A stretch of 64,000 bases of DNA from Molanna angustata (GCA_963576475.1 OY754972.1:32735056-32799055); one strand, 5' to 3'. Positions 1-11,256 are shown, counted from the stretch's first letter. Numbers and translations are program-made. Notes: generated by a model from the letters alone, not told the origin.

Positions 1-667
1 TCGATTTAACCATGATATGGTCCAAGCAAGAGCCCAGTTCACCAAAATTCATTCTTGTTACACAATTTATATAAGAAATAAATCCATTTGCATACATTAC
101 ATCGAGATAAGCATTTTCATCGGTATCAAGAACTCTATCATGTAAGATATTAATATTAATGTCACCAACAAAAATAACATTATAAGATTTTTTTGATTTT
201 AGGAGTGGCATTAAATATGTTTTAAATTCATTAATATATTTCCTGACACACAAAGATGGAGATCTATAGTTGGCAATAATACAACTTTTAACATTACAAT
301 GAGTGAAGCTCATGATAATCGAATTAGAGAACAGTAAGTTTGGCATTTCGCACACAGGATCAACAATTGTTTCATCTCTGTAGAACATTGTAATTCCATC
401 ATGTGATGTGTGTCTACAGATGTTTGATATTACAGAATATCCCGGAATATTATACGGAGTTTCAGTACGCATTTGAGTCTCAGTCAAAACAATTATATCA
501 GGTTTAAAAGAAAGGCAATTTAAAAGTATGCACAGTTCATCGAAGTGTTTGTTTATGCTTCTTATGTTCATGTTTATTAGCGTAAAGCTTGTTTCTCGAT
601 ATATGCTGTTTATGTCTTCTATCATCTTGTAAGGCTGAGCGATATTCATGTCCTGGTTATCGTACAT
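1..667 (-). CDS. LINE ORF2 endonuclease domain, partial at window edge
   Basis: An open frame of 222 codons runs from an ATG at 667 off the left edge without a stop. It has the order of an APE-type endonuclease of Jockey/CR1-superfamily LINEs: an opening NMNIRSIN-like strand (residues 32-39), LTET with the catalytic Glu (61-64), GDIN in place of the usual GDFN (168-171) and SCLDHI with the Asp-His pair (213-218). The enzyme would nick target DNA to prime reverse transcription. The reverse transcriptase would lie beyond the window. The frame is uninterrupted, so this copy may be young. It is separate from the LINE remains at 1584-3258, which are more decayed. Exact clade not determined. Confidence 0.8.
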   Translation of the reverse strand, partial: MYDNQDMNIAQPYKMIEDINSIYRETSFTLINMNIRSINKHFDELCILLNCLSFKPDIIVLTETQMRTETPYNIPGYSVISNICRHTSHDGITMFYRDETIVDPVCEMPNLLFSNSIIMSFTHCNVKSCIIANYRSPSLCVRKYINEFKTYLMPLLKSKKSYNVIFVGDININILHDRVLDTDENAYLDVMYANGFISYINCVTRMNFGELGSCLDHIMVKS

Positions 668-949
668 CGCTGGACCTCCTTTTGTATGAGTTCCCACTAC
701 TATCGAGTAGGAATGCCACAGACATCTTTGATTGCCAATACATTTGAATCTTATCTTTATACGTCGTAGCTTTACTTTTGTGGCACATTTTACATAACTA
801 ATAAATTAAAATTACAAATTACTTTGTTTACACCACTAGTGAGTATTTAGATATAGTTAACTAGTTGCGGAGCTGACACGCTCCCTCATCAGAACAAACT
901 AATACTAAAACTTAAAACTATGTAACGAACGTGTGTAGTGTTATTGCAG
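668..949. other. Short non-coding stretch
   Basis: Probable 5' untranslated sequence of the LINE to the left plus its junction with the Penelope-like fragment. I see no gene, RNA or clear terminal repeat. Confidence 0.4.
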
Positions 950-1581
950 TTAGGGGGAGGAGTTATAAGTGCGTGTGGGTGGTAGTGGAAAGATATTGAA
1001 CAGGGGCGTCCGGTATAAATTTATTTGATTATTAATTATTGCTTCTTTTTTATTTATCGATTTTTGTATCTCCAACGCCTCCAAGTTGTCAAGTCTTGGA
1101 CCCTCCTTATTTATATGTAAGATTTTAACACCCGTTTCTTTGTCAAATGAATGGCTAACATTCGACGCCATTTTTGTTCATCTACATTATTGACTTCCCT
1201 ACCATTGTATAGATACTTAACTCTAGTTTCCTTTTTTTGTATTATATTCATAATATTATCTATAATTTCTATATCATATCCATTGTTTAATGCGATTTGT
1301 TTAATAGTTTTTAATTCTTTGTTAAAATTCTCATGTGTCATAGGAACATTTAACAACCGATATAACATTGAATAAAAAGCAGATAACTTATGTGATGTAG
1401 GATGATTAGATAAATTATGTATAACTGTGTCGGTATATGTAGGTTTACGGTAAATACTAAAATCGATTATGTTATTCTTCAAAGTTAATGTTAAATCAAG
1501 AAAATTCAAAGTATAATTATTATCTATTAGAAGGGTAAATTGTATATTTTTGTGGAATGAATTAATTAAATTGAGGAACAT
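950..1581 (-). pseudogene. Penelope-like element fragment (RT C-terminus and GIY-YIG C-terminus)
   Basis: Two overlapping minus-strand frames are pieces of one Penelope-like retroelement protein. The first (1581-1111) has the post-catalytic RT signature FLDLTL..., IYRKPTYTD, then HPTSHKLSA and NNGYD, typical of this class. The second (1171-950) resembles the end of the GIY-YIG endonuclease, around LDNLEALEIQKS. The linker and the catalytic GIY-YIG motifs between them are missing and the frame shifts at about 1111-1171, so this is dead. The boundary at about 1583 joins directly to a Jockey-type RT fragment. The class call is firm; the subfamily is unknown. Confidence 0.75.
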
Positions 1582-1583
1582 GT

Positions 1584-3258
1584 TTAATTGTCGGACACTT
1601 CCCGTCCAAAAATAATCGTTGTAACCTTTTTTAAAGTAACGTCACCTATTTTATATGCATGGTCTATTTTGTTTTTATTTCTTGTGAAGCTAATAGAAAA
1701 AGATTTGCTAACATTGAGAGTCATATCATTTCTAACACACCACGAAAGTAATATGTTGAGATCAGCCTGCAACTTCTGACAGTCACCCATGTTTTTTATA
1801 CTATTGAAAATTTTCAAATCATCAGCATATACAAGATGATCACACTGCAAGGAAGACGACAGATCATTTATGAAAATTATAAATAAAAGGGGACCTAGAT
1901 GCGAACCCTGCGGTACACCGGAAGAAACAGTAATAGACACCGAATCAAAACCTCTTACAGACACCACCTGAATTCTATCAGACAGATATGAGTCGAACCA
2001 GTTCAGCAGTACTCCAGCAATTCCGACAGTATTAAGTTTTTTAATGAGTAGTTTGTGGTTGACGCGGTCGAAAGCTTTACTGAAATCGGTGTATATGGCA
2101 TCATTCTAAATTCTGAGATTAACATTTTGACTAATTTCGTCGACAAACTCCAACAAATTAGTGCCTGTTGACCTTTTTGATATAAATCCGTGATGACTCA
2201 TACAAAGCTGTTGGCTTGTATGATAAAAAAAACTTGTTCGTAAACAAGTTTCTCAAAATTTTTATCAAGACAGGGCAAAAGACTAATCTGTTTATAGTTT
2301 GCGACTGCAGATTTGTCACCCAATTTATATATAGGAGCAATTCTTGCAATCTTCCACAGTGCGGGAAAAACGCCCTCGTGCATTGACTTTTGAAAGATGA
2401 CGAAAACGGGATTAACTAGCTCAGAGGCACACTTTTTTATGAAGACATTTGGGATGTCATCAGCACCGGTCCCTTTGCTCACATCTAAAATTTCCATATG
2501 TTTCAATAGATCACTTTTTGATAACAATATGCCACTCAACGAAGGCCAAGTAAAATTTGATTTGGTAGGATCATCAAAATGTACCGAATTGATTGAGTCA
2601 ACGAACGCAGATGAGAATAATTTAGCGAACATATTGCTTACTCCTTCTCCGGAGCTGGCAGATACGTTCTGATAGGTCATTGTGTGCGGAATTGAATTAG
2701 AGATTTTTTTAGATTTTACGTATCCCCAGAAAGCCTTTGGAAACGTTTTCAAGAATCTTCAATAGAAGAAATGTATGCGTGGTAACATTCCCTAATACCT
2801 CTTTTCACCCTAGAACGTAGCAGCGAAAAACTTACCTTGTCTCTTTCATTACCAAACTTCTTAAATTTCTTATGGAATTTATTTTTTTCTTTTATAGATT
2901 TAATCAGAGATGGACTGTACCATTGGGGGTATATACATGACTTCTGTTTAGCTTTGGGAGTGCATTTATCAATAATCTGCCACAAAATGTTGTAAAATGT
3001 ATGTAAAGCATCATCGCAGCTCAGGTCATTGAGAGGCGACCAGTCTACATCAGATAGCTCAGATTTACATGAAATATAATCAGTTTTGTGAAAATTATAC
3101 CTAATTTGTTCAGAATTATCCTTGAGGTTGTTAAATTTAGCCTTACAAATATCTAGAATTAGGGGTGGATGATAACTGTCTGGCCACACCAATCCACCTG
3201 ACAGTAACACATGTATTGGAAAATTGGAAAGAACCAAATGTAGAATTCGCGAGCGATT
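1584..3258 (-). pseudogene. Old LINE (L0) ORF2, endonuclease end and reverse transcriptase
   Basis: Minus-strand remains in three frames. In coding order: the end of the endonuclease (ILHLVLSN, then YHPPL near 3180), a linker, the RT start with NYKQISLLPCLDKNFEKL (near 2300), YTDFSKAFDRVN (near 2080), SGVPQGSHLGPLLF (near 1900) and YADD (near 1830). Damage includes a frameshift in a T-run near 2225 and an in-frame stop near 2107. The 3' end is replaced by the Penelope-like fragment. Its upstream part resumes at 7892-8391 and 15606-16310, because younger elements split it. It is Jockey/CR1-superfamily by motif style. Confidence 0.8.
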
Positions 3259-3291
<33 letters not shown>

Positions 3292-3292
<1 letters not shown>

Positions 3293-3662
3293 TTATTTGT
3301 TGCATTAAAAATAACAAGAAATTATATACATTTTGAACTATTTTACAACAAATAGGCTATTGCTCAGCTGTACACCCGTGGAGACCCACAGTGCAGCTGA
3401 TTTTCAGCAATGCCTTGGACGATCACAAAATATATATTTTATACATACAGATAATAAATAAAAAATAAAATAACATAAAATTATATACGAAAACATTTAT
3501 ACATGAAGAAAAGAAAAAAAAAATAATAATTGAGAAAGATAAAAAAAACAAAAGGAAAAAACATATATATTATATATACAAATAAAAATAAATAAACAAA
3601 GAAAGCATTATTAGGATAGTTAATTTTGTTGTACATAGGTACTTACTTTGGCATTATTACAT
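3292..3662 (-). other. LINE 3' untranslated region
   Basis: AT-rich sequence between the ORF2 stop and the TTA tail of the insertion. No coding signal seen. Confidence 0.55.
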
Positions 3663-6506
3663 TTAATTTTGTGTACTTAACAGCCATTCACTGCAATGCT
3701 TTTTAAAGCTCTGCAGTGAGGCTGCCGTACGAATGTGCTGCGGCAATTCATTCCAATATTTGGTTGATGTGTATGTATAACTCCCTTCAAAGGCAGTGGT
3801 TCGATGTCTGGGGAGAATAAGTAGATAGTCTCTTTGTCGCGTAGCATGCATATGAATATCACGGGACCACTGTAATCTGTCATACAGATAGGAAGGTGTC
3901 TTACTTTTAATGATTCTGAATATTTGACACAGATGATGAAACTTCCTTCTGTTAAACATATTCAGTATCCCGTGCTGCTTAAGGTATGGAGAAACATGTG
4001 CTCGCCTAGGTATTTTGTAACAAAAACGTGCACACGCATTTTGAATACGTTGCACTTGCTTTTGTGTATTTTTTAACAAAGAAGGACCATACACCGCATC
4101 CCCATAGTCTAATATGGATAAAACAAGACTATCTGTCAGCAGTTTGCGAACATTGACCGAAACATATTCCCGTATTTTATATAAAAGGCGTAGCCTTGAA
4201 TAGCCCCATTGCATCTTTTTTTTTACATGCTCTTCAAATTTCATCCCTTGGTCCATCACTATACCGAGATTACGTGCAACGCTTACAAATGGAATGTCAG
4301 TGGAATCAATGGCAACCCCAAAGCCGCTGCTTTCCACAGCAGTAATTTTTTGTTTTGGGCCCACAACCAGGGCTACAGTCTTTCGGGGGTTGAGAAGTAG
4401 TGCATGGGCTTGTGCCCAAGAATGAATTTTATTTAAATCACTATTTATCATGCCCACGGCCGATTGTACGTTATGTTTTTCAAAAGACAAATAAACTTGT
4501 GAGTCATCTGCGTACATATGTGATTTGCAGTAATTAAGAACATTCATCATATCAGCTGTGTATAAAGCAAACAACAATGGCCCAAGTATGGACCCTTGTG
4601 GAACACCGCGAGTCAGCTTAACAGCAGTAGAGTATTTCAAAGACCCACCGACTTCACTGCAGACTAGACGCTGCGTTCTGCCTCTGAAATAACTTTGGAA
4701 CCATCTGATAGTTCCATCGTCAAATCCATAGAACCGCAATTTCGATAAGAGCAATGGAATACTTATCATGTCAAATGCTTTGGAGAAATCAAGAAGAACC
4801 AATATTGATACTTTGCCCTTGTCACATGAAGTGTGTAAGTCATCGGTAATGCATTGTAACGCTGAAGTTGTGCTGTAACCCTTACGAAAGCCGGACTGAT
4901 GAGGGGGTATAATTTTACATTTTTCCGCATATTTTACTGTTTGATCAAACACGATTTTCTCAAGTAATTTAGAGAGAGTGGGCAATATACTAATTGGTCT
5001 AAGGTCATTTAAGCTCGAAATCGGTGTCTTTTTGGGCAGTGGCTTAACAAGTGCATTTTTCCAGATCTCTGGTACCGTACCAGATGTCAATGATTTATTA
5101 ATTATAGTTGTAATAGTACTAATCGTATACGGTAGAATGAGATTTATCATATTAATACTAATACCATCACACCCGATAGCATATGATTTAATAGTTTGTA
5201 TGTGTCTACTTATAGCAGCTTCGTCTACAGTTTGGAGCTTAAAAGACTGTGAGGTTATATACTTGTTCATATTATAATGATTAAGTAAGTCCTCATTATG
5301 TGATATATTTTGATTTATGTTTATAAAATGATTATTAATTTTGTCTGGATCATTTAATTCAGTTGGTATATCGGGTTGTTTTTCCTTTAATTCAAGGCTG
5401 TTTGACAGAGATTTCCAAAGTTTTTTTGAGTTGTGAATATTGCAATTGACATTATATGCAAAAAAAGCCGATTTTTCTCTTTTTATAGAGGAGGTTACCA
5501 AATTTCGAAGTTGTTTATAATATGTGTAATGAATTTCTGCTTTGGTTTTCAGATATCGGCTATGGGCGCGATCTCTAACCCGCATCATATATTTTATTGT
5601 ATCGGTTATCCAGGGTTTGTGTCTATCTCTTATTATTTTGGTCTGTATTGGTGCAAAGGTGTCAAATAAATCTATAACATATGAATTGAAATTTTTAACC
5701 ATATCATCTACACTATTCATTGATCGTATGTCTTCTAACGGACCATTATTTATTTCGGCACTGAGATTATCTACATCAACATCTTTGATATTTCTAAATG
5801 TTATTGTTTTAGTTACTCTTCTGGGTTTGGGAAATTTTAAATCGCATACAATTAAACCATGATCACTCATATCCTTGCAATGATGCACGCTGAGATTTGT
5901 AACTTTCTCAGGTGCATTAGTGAATACCAAATCTATGATCTTTGATGAAGTATTTGTTACTCTTGTGGATTCATGAATAACTGAAGTCATATTAAAAATA
6001 TTTAATGATTCCAAAAGTTTTCTTGCATTAGTTTCTTCAGTGTCCGTAATATCAATATTAAGATCACCTAGTACAAAGATATTATCACAATGAAAAATGA
6101 AGTTAGATATATTATCACTAATACATTCGATTGATTCACCTACGCCCTTACTATGCGGTCTATATAATGTACCCAATATAATACTGATGTTTGGAGCCTT
6201 GATTTTTATCCACATTTGTTCTAAATATTTGTTTTCGTATGATAAAATCGTACAAGAAAGTCCGCGACGAACATAGAAACCTACACCTCCACCTCGACTT
6301 GGTCGTGGTGCCAAATATAAAGTGTAACCTGGTATAGCCCTATCCGTTGCACCTCTGACCTCATCAATCCACGTCTCGTTCAGGGCAAGCACATCAATTT
6401 CATGTTCATCCATATAAACACACAGATCATCGAACCCTGTGCCTAGAGATTGAGCATTTAGTAAGCCTATAGATAAGCTCCTTTTTTTATTCCTGAATCG
6501 ACTCAT
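3663..6506 (-). CDS. LINE ORF2 protein: endonuclease and reverse transcriptase, intact
   Basis: One uninterrupted 947-codon frame. The APE endonuclease comes first: LLNAQSLG (15-22), NETW with catalytic Glu (43-46), GDLN (147-150) and SDHGL (214-218). The reverse transcriptase follows: DLRPISILPTLSKLLEK (501-517), LDFSKAFD (572-579), RGVPQGSILGPLLF (633-646) and the active site YADD (665-668). The C-terminus (PSYLYDRL..., TKYWNELP) is the usual thumb/tail of Jockey-superfamily LINEs. Length is typical for a CR1/Kiri/Daphne-like ORF2. It cuts the target and copies its RNA there. All visible catalytic residues are present, so it could be competent in trans, although this copy lacks a whole ORF1 and a 5' end. 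Confidence 0.9.
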   Translation of the reverse strand: MSRFRNKKRSLSIGLLNAQSLGTGFDDLCVYMDEHEIDVLALNETWIDEVRGATDRAIPGYTLYLAPRPSRGGGVGFYVRRGLSCTILSYENKYLEQMWIKIKAPNISIILGTLYRPHSKGVGESIECISDNISNFIFHCDNIFVLGDLNIDITDTEETNARKLLESLNIFNMTSVIHESTRVTNTSSKIIDLVFTNAPEKVTNLSVHHCKDMSDHGLIVCDLKFPKPRRVTKTITFRNIKDVDVDNLSAEINNGPLEDIRSMNSVDDMVKNFNSYVIDLFDTFAPIQTKIIRDRHKPWITDTIKYMMRVRDRAHSRYLKTKAEIHYTYYKQLRNLVTSSIKREKSAFFAYNVNCNIHNSKKLWKSLSNSLELKEKQPDIPTELNDPDKINNHFININQNISHNEDLLNHYNMNKYITSQSFKLQTVDEAAISRHIQTIKSYAIGCDGISINMINLILPYTISTITTIINKSLTSGTVPEIWKNALVKPLPKKTPISSLNDLRPISILPTLSKLLEKIVFDQTVKYAEKCKIIPPHQSGFRKGYSTTSALQCITDDLHTSCDKGKVSILVLLDFSKAFDMISIPLLLSKLRFYGFDDGTIRWFQSYFRGRTQRLVCSEVGGSLKYSTAVKLTRGVPQGSILGPLLFALYTADMMNVLNYCKSHMYADDSQVYLSFEKHNVQSAVGMINSDLNKIHSWAQAHALLLNPRKTVALVVGPKQKITAVESSGFGVAIDSTDIPFVSVARNLGIVMDQGMKFEEHVKKKMQWGYSRLRLLYKIREYVSVNVRKLLTDSLVLSILDYGDAVYGPSLLKNTQKQVQRIQNACARFCYKIPRRAHVSPYLKQHGILNMFNRRKFHHLCQIFRIIKSKTPSYLYDRLQWSRDIHMHATRQRDYLLILPRHRTTAFEGSYTYTSTKYWNELPQHIRTAASLQSFKKHCSEWLLSTQN

Positions 6507-7756
6507 TCTGGATTATTATTTAAATTAAATTTACTCAAAAAAAAAAAAAAAAATCAATGAAAATATTTCACCACAATAATTGCTCAACACAAGAATTACT
6601 CTCAAATACATACACATAAACAATACAATATGCACAAAGTCAATGGAGTGAAGCACCGCAACGCAACCAACAACAAAAATACACAGTAACCAAATAATAA
6701 ACAATACCGAAGGTACACGAAAACAATATAAATAAAAAAAGCAAGTACAGGACCAGATATTCATAAAAGAAAAACAGAAAATAGAAAAAAAATAGAAAAA
6801 GAAGAAGTTGAGTAAATTAAAAAACATAAATTTATAATTGAACATGATCTTCAACTTGTGAGAGAGAAGTCTTAAAAATATTAAAAAAAACAAAAATTAC
6901 ATTCAACAAAAACATCACATGTACTAGGTACTTTGGTTGTTTCCGACGGCATTTTAACTAATACCATTTCAAATAAAATGAATACATGTTTAATAGAAGA
7001 ATATAATATCACTACAAGTTATTTATAAGTCAATACCGACAAATTAATTATGATTTGTATGAATCATATTTGAAATTTTTAAACGCGTTTAAAAATCACT
7101 TTTTTTTAAATATGTCATTGTTCCCCCAAACGAGCGATATATGAGGCATTAATGAAATTTTTTACAAGATGATGTGATAACGATAATTAAAAAAAAAATA
7201 CATTTATTATAATCATGAGTGTGTGTAAGAAAATTCTTATTAAGATAAAAATATAAGTGAAATAAGAGTAAATTACATGTTGAATGTTACATATATTAAT
7301 AAAAGATAAATTATTTATTAAAACTTTCCAATAAAATAGGTATTAAAGCATATAATACATACAATTAAAACTCTTATAAAATGAGATAAGGCAAATTAAA
7401 CAAAAAAGAAACATAATATAATCCATTATTAATCGCTAGTTTGTGAGAGAATCCTAGGGATAAAAAGTATAAGTGGAAGTCAGTATTACATATGTATGAA
7501 TGGTACATATGAAATATTATTAAAACAAATTATCAATGAGAAACCTTTAAAATATGAGATAAGGAAAGTTAAGAACATGTGTATAATATATAAATAATAA
7601 TTATAATAATAATAATCAAAGTTTGCGAGAGAAAAGTCTTACAAATAAAAACAAAAAAGTATAAATGAAACATAATTTACCTCTAAATTTCTTAATAGGG
7701 TGATCTCATATAATATATTCCTTATTACACCCACACTAAATTAACATTGAGATAAA
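6507..7756 (-). other. Inter-ORF region of the inserted LINE, with diverged repeats
   Basis: Very AT-rich. Phrases such as GTGAGAGA(A), AAAGTATAAGTGAAA and TGAGATAAGGMAAR recur at about 200-bp spacing near 6855, 7215, 7435 and 7625, suggesting an old tandem repeat. There is an A-run at 6538-6553. I see no gene; the Phe-rich frame at 6531-6893 is composition only. Confidence 0.4.
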
Positions 7757-7891
7757 TCACTTTAGCCCCTCTATCACAGAAATACTGTTCAGCAATATAG
7801 GCCTATCTTCGTCTGTCTTCTTAATAAATATTGTTCCGTTCTTTGTCCATAAGTATTTGTAGCTTAATTCTCTCTTCTTGACTCTTGCGAG
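7757..7891 (-). pseudogene. LINE ORF1 C-terminal fragment
   Basis: The last 45 codons or so of an ORF1 RNA-binding protein: YKYLWTKNGTIFIKK then SISVIEGLK and a stop. This fits the end of the L1-like ORF1 fold found in many insect LINEs (pattern ..YVW.NNG.I..RK...I.I....DL). The fragment opens at the 5' truncation point of the inserted LINE, which explains why only the tail remains. Confidence 0.6.
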
Positions 7892-8391
7892 GTTAACCAC
7901 TCCATTATATTGTTTAAGATTTGTCACAGATAACATTTCCATGAGACTGTTTGCTTTAGTGCCCTCACTATGAGCTGCTTGAAGGGCTTGCACGTCTGTG
8001 AGCTCCCAGGAAATTAGTGATAGATTAAAATCACCCAAGATTACAAAATCAGCATCATATGGTGCTCTTAAAATAATTTCCCGACACTTCTCTAAGAAGA
8101 AGTCGAAAAGATCGGGCGTAATATCTGGAGGTAGATAACGACGCCCAGGTTGAGAAAACAATTTCGACCAACCCAAACAGAAATCCACAAGTCTTCCACA
8201 GTAGAGTTCCACTCTGGTCTCGGATTAACATTGACATTCTTCTTAATTGCAATCAAGACACCTCCACCGACAGATATGTTAGCAAAGATGGAAGTAATAC
8301 GATCTCTTCTAAAAACTAAATATCTTTTATCAAAGATTTCTTCATCGGCTATTAAGTCATTAAGCTATGTCTCAGTTAGGCATATAATATC
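7892..8391 (-). pseudogene. L0 ORF2 endonuclease, middle part
   Basis: Continuation of L0. On the minus strand it reads IICLTET, RRDR, GGGVLIAIKK, then DADFVILGDFNLSLISW and SVTNLKQYNGVVN. A TAG replaces the Trp that normally follows LTET and frames shift near 8200. The right end is cut by the BEL/Pao element and the left by the younger LINE; both cuts rejoin cleanly. Confidence 0.8.
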
Positions 8392-8827
8392 TGTTCGGTT
8401 CGGTATTTACTTTTGGCGTGAATACAAATCACCTGTCTTGTTCCTTCCCCCTTCCCTTCCATATAACTGCTTTGTTCCGTTCCTGCTACACACCAATTAG
8501 TACTTGTCCGCACGCGGCCTCTAGCGGATGTCAATTCGGACTTCGTTGCCGGCGTCGACCATACAGGTGCCCGTTGTGGGAAGCATCATCGTGTAGTGCT
8601 GTGCCCCGGCATATAGACTGCATATATTTCGTTCGGACTGGGTGAGAGATCAAGGCGAGGATTTCTTCTGTACTGGTAGGTGATTTCCTTTCTCGATCCA
8701 TTTCTTTTATCCTATTATTTACCTCGTCGCTGTGAATAACGCGCCGTGACAAGTGCAATTATTTAATTTTCGTATACAGTCCACTGATCTTTTAGCCCAG
8801 GTTGCAACCGCGATTTCGGCGCTAACA
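8392..8827 (+). repeat. 5' LTR of the BEL/Pao element
   Basis: Begins TGTTCGGTTCGG and ends GGCGCTAACA. It matches 15165-15600 almost base for base. It should hold promoter and polyadenylation signals, but I cannot place the U3/R/U5 borders. Confidence 0.92.
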
Positions 8828-8830
8828 TTT

Positions 8831-8847
8831 TGGTCCTATCTCGAGCC
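8831..8847 (+). promoter_or_regulatory. Putative tRNA primer-binding site
   Basis: Three bases after the LTR the sequence TGGTCCTATCTCGAGCC begins with TGG, the complement of a tRNA CCA end, and its complement continues like an acceptor stem and T arm. The tRNA species is not identified. Confidence 0.6.
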
Positions 8848-9759
8848 TGATATTTGATCTGTTCGGATATACATTTTGTCCTTGAAATTTCGTTAAATAA
8901 TTGCATTTTTTCGTATATTTCTCATGGGAGAAATTGTCATGGCGTGTGTTTCTGTGCGATTGTAGGTAGATAATTTTTGTTGCCCAGTCACCTTCCTATA
9001 ACGTATTCACGCTCAATCGTTGTTTTTCGATAATCTTTGTCGTTATGATTAATACTATCGTGTGTTATCATAAATTATCGTTGTTTTAAAATCTCATTTA
9101 AATTCGTTTCGTAAATTTCTATGTACATATTCTTTCAGTTTGTCGATAGTAATTATCATTCGTGATTCGTTCGTTTGATTTGAGTCAGTGATCTTATATT
9201 TGAACGAATCATACTTGCATATTCACATAGAAAATAATTCGTTCAGATTCAACTTGTGATTCGTTTGTTATCGTATGAACGAATCACACAAATTTATTAC
9301 CTGTCATCTCATTCGGTTCCCGCCAATACTTCGCTTGTTATTGTCATTTCGCATCGACTAATCGAACATAGTTTCGTGTGTATATTTCATAAGTAGGTAT
9401 ACATAAATTTCATGTTGCAGCATATACTTTTGTACGTTCGAATACAATTATAAATATTTTTTATCTTAATTTAGTGTACATATTATGTTGTTTTTTAGAA
9501 AGCTTGTCTTCGTTTAATATCGTATTGTTTCGTAGTATTTCATAATTGATAGTTAAGGCAAGATATAAACAGCGTATATGACCATAAAAACATTTTTTTG
9601 GTGTAGATTTTCTGGATAGTTTCGTAGATATTGCATCATTCTTATTTGTTTTTTAGAATTATTTCTCATGTGCATTTTGTGTCGATCGCAAATATTTTTT
9701 AAGTGTATTTTGTTAAATTCAATCTTGGCCATTATTCACATTGTATCTCGCTAGTAGTG
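8848..9759 (+). other. BEL/Pao leader, non-repetitive part
   Basis: AT-rich leader after the primer site with many TTCGTT/CGTTTG words and no long frame. No gene seen. Confidence 0.5.
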
Positions 9760-10216
9760 TATCCAGTCTTGTACAAGATTTGCATCTGCTCTCGTTCATA
9801 TATATTTTTACATAAAATATATTCAGTCTTGTTCAAGATTTTCATCGCTTCTCGTTCGCATATTTTACCTAGAAATATATGCAGTCTTGTTTGCAATTCA
9901 CATCGTCTTTCGTTCGTATATATTTTTCATAAAATATATTCAGTCTTGCTCAAGATCTTACCGTCTCTCGTTAGCATATTTTTGCCTCAAAATATATTCA
10001 GTCTTGTACAAGATTTACATCGCTTCTCTTTCGTATGTATTTACATAGAAATATATTAGTCTTGTTTTCATTTGCATAGTCTCTCGTTCGCATTATATTT
10101 ACATTGAAATATATCAGTCTTGTTTGCAGTTCACATCGTTTTCATTCGTATATATTTTGCATAAAATATATTCAGTCTTGTTCAAGATTTTCGTCGTCTC
10201 TCGTTCCTATATATTT
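9760..10216 (+). repeat. Tandem repeat in the BEL/Pao leader, first half
   Basis: About eight imperfect units of 58-59 bp, each with CAGTCTTG, CAAGAT, TCTCGTTCG and an AT-rich ATATATTT...ATAAAATATATT. The array resumes at 11257 after the Helitron insertion. It precedes gag, so it belongs to the leader RNA. Confidence 0.8.
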
Positions 10217-11256
10217 TCCAACTGTCGATTTGTTCAGGAGAACTTTGTTCTCTTAACATATCGACAATGTATCAAGCCAGAATACGCGAGAATTGTATGG
10301 AGAGGTCTACTTTTTTCATGGATTTTCCAACTTTGAAGTCAAAAAACACCAACTTAGAGGCTTCGCAGCATATATGTTCCATACACGGATTTACTCAGAA
10401 TTCGGAGTAGAACATTTCGTGTGTCTGTGTGTGTGTGTGTCTGTGTGTGTGTCTGTGTGTTTGTGTGTGTGTGTGTGTCTGTGTGTCCGTCCCCCCCTTA
10501 TAACTTTTGATCCGCTCAATTTACAGAGCCTAAAATTTCAGAATATATAAACAGTTACAGGCCTACAAAACTTTTATACTCGGAATTTTGAATTTTTGTT
10601 TCAGTCAGGGGTTATCAACTTTTGAATTTTTATTTTATTTTTCCATATATCTCAGAAACCATAAACGGTAGAACGCTGAAAATTGGTACAAACATAGACA
10701 AATACAAAATCTCAAATTAGTTTTTTCAAAAAAATTCCAGGGTTTCTCAAACATTTTTTATTAAGAAAAATATTTTTTTTATGATAAATTTATGAGTTTA
10801 ACTGCCTATATTTCCAAAACTTTTACAATTATCGAAAAAAGCCGAAACACCCCAACTAGATAATTTAATTTTCTATAAAAAATATTAACATTGTAGTAGA
10901 AGATCTCGATTTTTTTTTAACAATTTTTTTAAAAATTGAATTTAGTGACGACATCGCTTCATACATTTTGTATGGCAGTCGCCTATACACAATATGTAAG
11001 AAGACTTAATAGTTTGTTACTTCATCTCCAAACATACATACATACCATCATGCAATTTGCATATTCTGGGTAGGAAAAAGGATCTTCTTCCATACTATCC
11101 TATCTTGACATACATACCTACATATGTTGTATAGAAAACAAAATATCTGAAAATATTCAATAATTTGTATCTATGGGTTTATAGTTTGGTACATATTCTT
11201 CAACTATACATACTATCGCTATCGACAGTTGGATCTCATGTGTTACATGCAACTAG
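10217..11256 (+). mobile_element. Non-autonomous Helitron-like element, full copy (reference copy)
   Basis: Starts TCCAACTGTCGA and ends ...GCAACTAG, with a hairpin CATGT-GTT-ACATG just before the end. It is 1,040 bp with no coding capacity. The 5' end folds (TGTCGAT...ATCGACA enclosing GAGAAC-TTT-GTTCTC). The 12-base 5' end recurs inverted near the 3' end (about 11221-11232), a subterminal repeat. A GT microsatellite lies at 10422-10485, followed by a conserved GTCCCCCCCTTATAAC block. No target duplication is seen; the site TATATTT/TTATA closes the repeat array on either side. These signs fit rolling-circle (Helitron/Helentron) transposons related in layout to DINE-1. Confidence 0.8.

Larger units (their letters stand above)
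3264..7891 (-). mobile_element. LINE insertion, 5'-truncated in ORF1, ORF2 intact
   Basis: A minus-strand non-LTR retrotransposon lies inside L0. The 3' end (left) is a TAA/TTA microsatellite tail at 3264-3291, a CR1-like way of ending. GTTAA flanks both sides (3259-3263 and 7892-7896), read as a 5-bp target-site duplication. Removing the insert rejoins the L0 endonuclease frame, QYNGVVN to NRSRILHLVLSN. The 5' end begins inside ORF1, so the copy is truncated, but its ORF2 has no stop. Confidence 0.8.

Noticed and set aside
6531..6893. Phe/Leu-rich 120-codon frame resembling a membrane protein
   Set aside because: AT-rich inter-ORF sequence of a LINE; composition alone gives such frames.
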